Source: UBA3946 sp002385755
Lineage (GTDB): Bacteria > Bacillota_I > Bacilli_A > ML615J-28 > CAG-698
Direction: 5' to 3'
DNA length: 64,000 nt
Assembly: GCA_050953085.1 (NCBI GenBank)
Contig: JBMNLX010000009.1
Coordinates: forward strand, 186,001 to 250,000
A model generated the notes under the pieces. The model did not search any database, was not told where the DNA came from, and saw nothing but the letters and a program-made list of their open reading frames with translations. Shown here piece by piece: positions 60,674 through 64,000 of this stretch; the first letter of the stretch is position 1; every line of letters begins with the position of its first letter. A program made the position numbers and the translations under genes.

Positions 60674-61603
60674 ATGACAAGCATAACGAAAAATAAAAAT
60701 AAGCCATCCTTTTGGCAGCAGGTCAAGAAAAACAAAGTATCGTATTCGATGGTCGCTCCTTTCTTTATCATCTTTTTTACGTTCACCGTCTTGCCGGTGT
60801 TGATGAGTTTCGGGCTTAGTTTTACTTCCTTTGACATGCTCCAAGCGCCGAAATTTATCGGCCTTGATAATTATATCAACTTATTTTTAAACGACGAGGT
60901 CTTCCTGATCGCTCTCAAAAACACTTTTATCCTGGCGGTCATTACCGGGCCCGTCTCTTATATCATGGCCTTTGTTTTCGCTTGGCTTATTAACGAGCTG
61001 CCGCGAAAGATCAGGTGGCTCATGACGCTCATTTTCTACGCGCCGTCAATCAGCGGCAGCGCTTATCTCTTATGGCAATTGATATTCTCTTCCGATATGT
61101 ACGGTGTTTTAAACGCGACGCTTATGGATTTGGGGATCATCAACGCTCCGATTTTATGGTTGGACACCCCGCAATACGCGTTGCCGATCCTTATTATCGT
61201 TCAGCTATGGTTAAGCCTCGGCGTTTCCTTCCTCGCGTTTATCGCGGGGCTTCAGACCGTGGATAAAACGTTATACGAGGCGGGGGCGATCGACGGGATC
61301 CGCAACCGCTGGCAGGAACTTTGGTATATTACCCTCCCGCAGATGAAACCGCAGTTGATGTTCGGGGCGGTTATGCAGATCACGAGCGCGCTCGGGATCG
61401 CCGCGGTCTCGATTAATCTGCTCGGGTTTCCTTCCGTCGAGTATTCCGGTCATACGATCGTGACCCACCTTATGGACTTCGGCTCGACGAACTCCACCCG
61501 TTTGGAGATGGGGTACGCTTCCGCGATCGCGACCGTCCTGTTTTTCATTATGCTCGGGTCCAACCTGATCGTTCAGAAAATTATCAGAAGGGTGGGAACG
61601 TAA
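60674..61603 (+). CDS. Carbohydrate ABC transporter permease, MalF/UgpA type
   Basis: A 309-residue permease with six main membrane helices: MVAPFFIIFFTFTVLPVLMSF, GLDNYINLF, then the EAA coupling loop LYEAGAIDGIRNRWQELWYITLPQMKP. An N-terminal cytoplasmic extension is basic. GGGAGGACGG precedes the ATG. It overlaps the second permease by one base (TAATG), so the two are made in equal amounts. No ATPase gene is present nearby. Confidence 0.93.
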   Translation: MTSITKNKNKPSFWQQVKKNKVSYSMVAPFFIIFFTFTVLPVLMSFGLSFTSFDMLQAPKFIGLDNYINLFLNDEVFLIALKNTFILAVITGPVSYIMAFVFAWLINELPRKIRWLMTLIFYAPSISGSAYLLWQLIFSSDMYGVLNATLMDLGIINAPILWLDTPQYALPILIIVQLWLSLGVSFLAFIAGLQTVDKTLYEAGAIDGIRNRWQELWYITLPQMKPQLMFGAVMQITSALGIAAVSINLLGFPSVEYSGHTIVTHLMDFGSTNSTRLEMGYASAIATVLFFIMLGSNLIVQKIIRRVGT

Positions 61604-62541
61604 TGGAAGACGTCCAAAGCCGCGAGGCGATTGTCGCGGATCTAAAGCGCGAGGAATTAAAATGGCTTAAGGAGCGTAACCGCCGCCGCCGGCTCCGGCG
61701 CAAGGTAAGGCTCAGCCGCTCGTGGAAAGGCGATATATTCGTAATCATCGTTTTGATTGCTTTTGGTTTTTTCAGCGCCTATCCCTTAATTTTTACCATC
61801 GCCAACTCCTTAAAACCCTTGGACGAGATATTTAAGTTTCCGCCGCGGCTTTTGCCGAGACGGATCACGTTCGAACATTTTGTGGATCTTTTTAACTTAA
61901 TCGGAAACACGCAAATCCCGATATCGCGGTATTTGCTTAACACGGTGCTGATTACGTTGTTCGGGACCGTCGGTCATGTTTTCCTGGCTTCGCTTTGCGC
62001 ATATCCCCTGGCAAAGCATAAATTCCCCGGAAAGCACTTGATCAATCAAATGATCGTTTACTCGCTGATGTTCAGCGCCGCGGTAACGATGATTCCGACA
62101 TACATGATTTCGAGTTGGCTGGGGCTCATCGACTCTCAACTCGCGATCATCATCCCCGCTTTCGGGTATTCGCTCGGGATATTCCTGATGCGCCAGTTCA
62201 TTAACACGATTCCCGACGAACTTTTGGAGGCCGCCAAGGTTGACGGCGCGAACGAGTACCAAATATTCTTTAAGATTGTTATGCCGCTAGTGAAACCGGC
62301 GTGGCTCACCCTGATAATTCTTCTTTTCCAACAATTATGGGGCGCGGACGGCGGGAACTATATATTCACCGAAAACTTAAAACCCTTAAGCTACGCCTTA
62401 AGCCAAATTGTCGCCGGCGGCATCCCGCGGACGGGAACGGCGGCGGCGGTGACGGTGATAATGCTCGTTGTCCCGATTACCGTGTTTATCATTAACCAAT
62501 CGCGCGTTCTTGACACTATGGCGCATTCGGGGTTGAAGTAG
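61603..62541 (+). CDS. Carbohydrate ABC transporter permease, MalG/UgpE type
   Basis: The 312-residue partner permease has a ~45-residue highly basic N-terminal cytoplasmic segment (KERNRRRRLRRKVRLSR), then six helices, FSAYPLIFTIANSLKP, and the EAA loop ELLEAAKVDGANEYQIFFKIVMPLVKP. The C-terminal membrane helices are complete. The EAA loops of both permeases dock on an MsmX-type shared ATPase in many Bacillota; none is encoded here. Confidence 0.93.
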   Translation: MEDVQSREAIVADLKREELKWLKERNRRRRLRRKVRLSRSWKGDIFVIIVLIAFGFFSAYPLIFTIANSLKPLDEIFKFPPRLLPRRITFEHFVDLFNLIGNTQIPISRYLLNTVLITLFGTVGHVFLASLCAYPLAKHKFPGKHLINQMIVYSLMFSAAVTMIPTYMISSWLGLIDSQLAIIIPAFGYSLGIFLMRQFINTIPDELLEAAKVDGANEYQIFFKIVMPLVKPAWLTLIILLFQQLWGADGGNYIFTENLKPLSYALSQIVAGGIPRTGTAAAVTVIMLVVPITVFIINQSRVLDTMAHSGLK

Positions 62542-62548
62542 GTGAAAT

Positions 62549-64000
62549 ATGAAAAGAACAGCTTTATTTCTTATCGCTTTTTTCGTTGCGTTTATCTTTG
62601 TTTCCGCCGAGGCGAGCGCGGCTTATAATTATGACCCTTTCGGCGACGCGATCGCTTCCGCGGAAGCGCTGATCGCGCGAAAAGTCGTCGATTCCTCGAA
62701 TTTGCTTGACCGGGAAGGAGAGAGCGCCGGTTACGTCTTCGGCGCCCTGGCGGACGTTTTCGCTCATGAAGACCGGGTTTTTATCGTCGACTCCGAAAAC
62801 GACGCCGTCGTCGTTCTCGACGACGAGTACAGGTTTATAGCCGCCTTCGGAAGGGACGAGGGGGCGGGAAAACTGAAAAACCCGCGCGGGATATACGTCA
62901 CCGAGGATTATATTTACGTCGCCGACTACGGAAACAATAGGGTGGCCGTGTTCACCCATGATTATGAGTTTTCGTGGGAAGCGACGACGCCTGACGATCC
63001 CTCCTTCAAACAAGACCCCGCCGACGAGCGCGGTTACGACTTTAAGCCGCTGAAGCTCGCGGTCAACGACGCGGGACGGATCTATGTCGTCGCGGACCAG
63101 ATTTTCGAAGGAATAATCGATTTAAACCCCGACGGTTCCTTTTCCCGCTATGTCGGGGCTTCGACCGTGACGCTTTCGGTTTGGGAGGCGTTCTGGTTAT
63201 TGTTCACGACCGAGACGCAGCGCCGGGCGCAGGGTTACCGCCTGGCGACAAGCTTCGTCAACGTTAACGTCGACGAGAAGGGGCATCTTTATACCCTGTC
63301 GGGGTTATCGGAAGGAAGCCGCGTCATTAAAAAGCTGAACAACAAAGGTTACGATATTTTATGGCGGAACGGTTACGTGCCGCCGGTGGGCGACGTCGCC
63401 TCGATCGACGGTCGGGTCAAAGTGCCGACCGGGCCGAGCCAGCTCGTCGACATCGACGTAAACGAAAGCGGGACCTATTGCGTTCTTGACAAAACCCGCG
63501 GCCGGATATTTGTCTATGACTTCGAGGGTTATCTTCTGTATATCGGCGGCCAGCTCGGCAATATCGGCGGAGCCGCCAACAACCAGCGTTCCCTCTTCTT
63601 AAGTCCCGAGGCGCTTTGCTTTCATAAGGACGGTATCCTGGTGGTCGATTCCCTTAATAAAAATCTCGTCGTCATGGGTTACACGGAGTTCGCGAGTCTT
63701 GTCAACGCCGCTTCCGACCGCTATTTCAAGGGCGAATACGACGAGGCCATGGAACTGTGGGAAGAAGTGCTCGTTCACAATACCAACTACTATCTCGCTT
63801 ACGCCGGCATCGGCAAAGCCCTGTTACGCGCCGGCGATTACCGGGGCGCGATGGTTAATTGTAAACTTGGTCACGACAGATACAATTACTCGAAAGCCTA
63901 TAAATATTACCGCTATGAGAAAATGACCGTGATTTTTCCGTATATCGCCGCGACGGCGCTCGGGCTCGCCGTTTTCCTGTTTGTCCGTTCGTTAAGAACT
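62549..64000 (+). CDS. Exported NHL-repeat/TPR membrane protein (partial)
   Basis: The frame is open from ATG 62549 (after AGGTGAAAT) to the window end, 484 codons so far. A signal peptide (MKRTALFLIAFFVAFIFVSAEASA) precedes beta-propeller NHL-type repeats: DRVFIVDSENDAVVVLD, NPRGIYVTEDYIYVADYGNNRVAVF, GILVVDSLNKNLVVMG. A TPR-like helical pair follows (RYFKGEYDEAMELWEEVL, YLAYAGIGKALLRAGDYRGA), and then a membrane helix FPYIAATALGLAVFLFV. Related Bacillota proteins next to such transporters continue into a YIP1 membrane domain, which would lie beyond the edge. The role is unknown; a sensor or scaffold on the outer face is inferred. Confidence 0.82.
   Translation, partial: MKRTALFLIAFFVAFIFVSAEASAAYNYDPFGDAIASAEALIARKVVDSSNLLDREGESAGYVFGALADVFAHEDRVFIVDSENDAVVVLDDEYRFIAAFGRDEGAGKLKNPRGIYVTEDYIYVADYGNNRVAVFTHDYEFSWEATTPDDPSFKQDPADERGYDFKPLKLAVNDAGRIYVVADQIFEGIIDLNPDGSFSRYVGASTVTLSVWEAFWLLFTTETQRRAQGYRLATSFVNVNVDEKGHLYTLSGLSEGSRVIKKLNNKGYDILWRNGYVPPVGDVASIDGRVKVPTGPSQLVDIDVNESGTYCVLDKTRGRIFVYDFEGYLLYIGGQLGNIGGAANNQRSLFLSPEALCFHKDGILVVDSLNKNLVVMGYTEFASLVNAASDRYFKGEYDEAMELWEEVLVHNTNYYLAYAGIGKALLRAGDYRGAMVNCKLGHDRYNYSKAYKYYRYEKMTVIFPYIAATALGLAVFLFVRSLRT

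Noticed and set aside
43525..64000. Recent horizontal transfer of the glycan region
   Set aside because: Base composition, codon habits and ribosome sites look like the rest of the window, and no integrase, insertion sequence, tRNA or direct repeat borders it. Transfer long ago remains possible but is not shown.
1..64000. tRNA, rRNA, CRISPR array, insertion sequence or prophage genes
   Set aside because: No cloverleaf-like elements, spaced short repeats, transposases, integrases or phage structural genes were recognised on reading both strands.

Overview
The window looks like a chromosomal segment of a spore-forming member of the Bacillota (Firmicutes) with mid-range base composition. Support comes from spoIIGA-sigE-sigG, a 31-residue SpoVM between thiN and rpmB, a Cse60-like peptide after dnaD-nth, and gene order that matches the Bacillus subtilis ylo and dcw clusters in blocks. 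I cannot name the genus. No tRNA, rRNA, CRISPR array, insertion sequence or prophage was seen, and no gene-free stretch exceeds 300 bases.

Layout. 1-4.2 kb: ruvA (partial, divergent), ruvB-queA-tgt and a lipoprotein. 4.3-8.7 kb: cell-wall and division genes ftsW-murG-murB, then ftsZ. 8.7-11.0 kb: the sporulation sigma block, with a Spo0A-like box before spoIIGA and a sigma-G-like promoter before sigG. 11-14.6 kb: an ECF S-component, gpmI and eno. 14.7-22 kb: a flavoprotein, an unknown helical protein, and PHP-rsmB-rlmN(frameshifted)-rsgA-rpe-thiN-spoVM, with rpmB convergent. 22-30 kb: an internally deleted gamma-glutamyltransferase, then fakA-recG-plsX-rnc and dnaD-nth-cse60. 30-37 kb: rqcH, gmk-rpoZ, a ROK kinase, a PriA whose helicase motifs are eroded, fmt and pgpA. 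37.5-43.5 kb: an NMT1-type ABC transporter (binding protein frameshifted), a class I glutamine amidotransferase-like hydrolase, one-chain serine dehydratase, a YjdF-like membrane protein and coaD.

43.5 kb to the end is an accessory glycan-processing region in two operons. Operon 1 encodes an exported GHL10-type glycosidase, an unknown 321-residue protein, a cytoplasmic GH84 beta-N-acetylglucosaminidase, a DUF4127 protein and an exported phosphodiester glycosidase (NAGPA). Operon 2 encodes a 1675-residue repetitive lipoprotein, a DUF624/YesL protein, a 958-residue membrane-anchored sugar-binding protein with two beta-sandwich-like modules, two sugar permeases and an NHL-repeat protein that runs off the window. 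Both operons have a similar palindrome (TTGNNTANNCAA) starting at the -35 box. The two exported enzymes share a C-terminal Gly-Cys / membrane helix / Arg-rich tail. A reasonable reading is capture and trimming of a HexNAc-containing, possibly phosphodiester-linked glycan at the surface, import using an ATPase encoded elsewhere, and cytoplasmic GH84 cleavage. This is inference from families and context.

The most unusual observations are this glycan system with its repetitive lipoprotein and candidate sorting tail, the helicase-dead PriA, small sporulation genes that are easily missed, and several lesions (two +1 frameshifts, one internal deletion, two genes without a standard start codon). The lesions may be real decay or assembly error.
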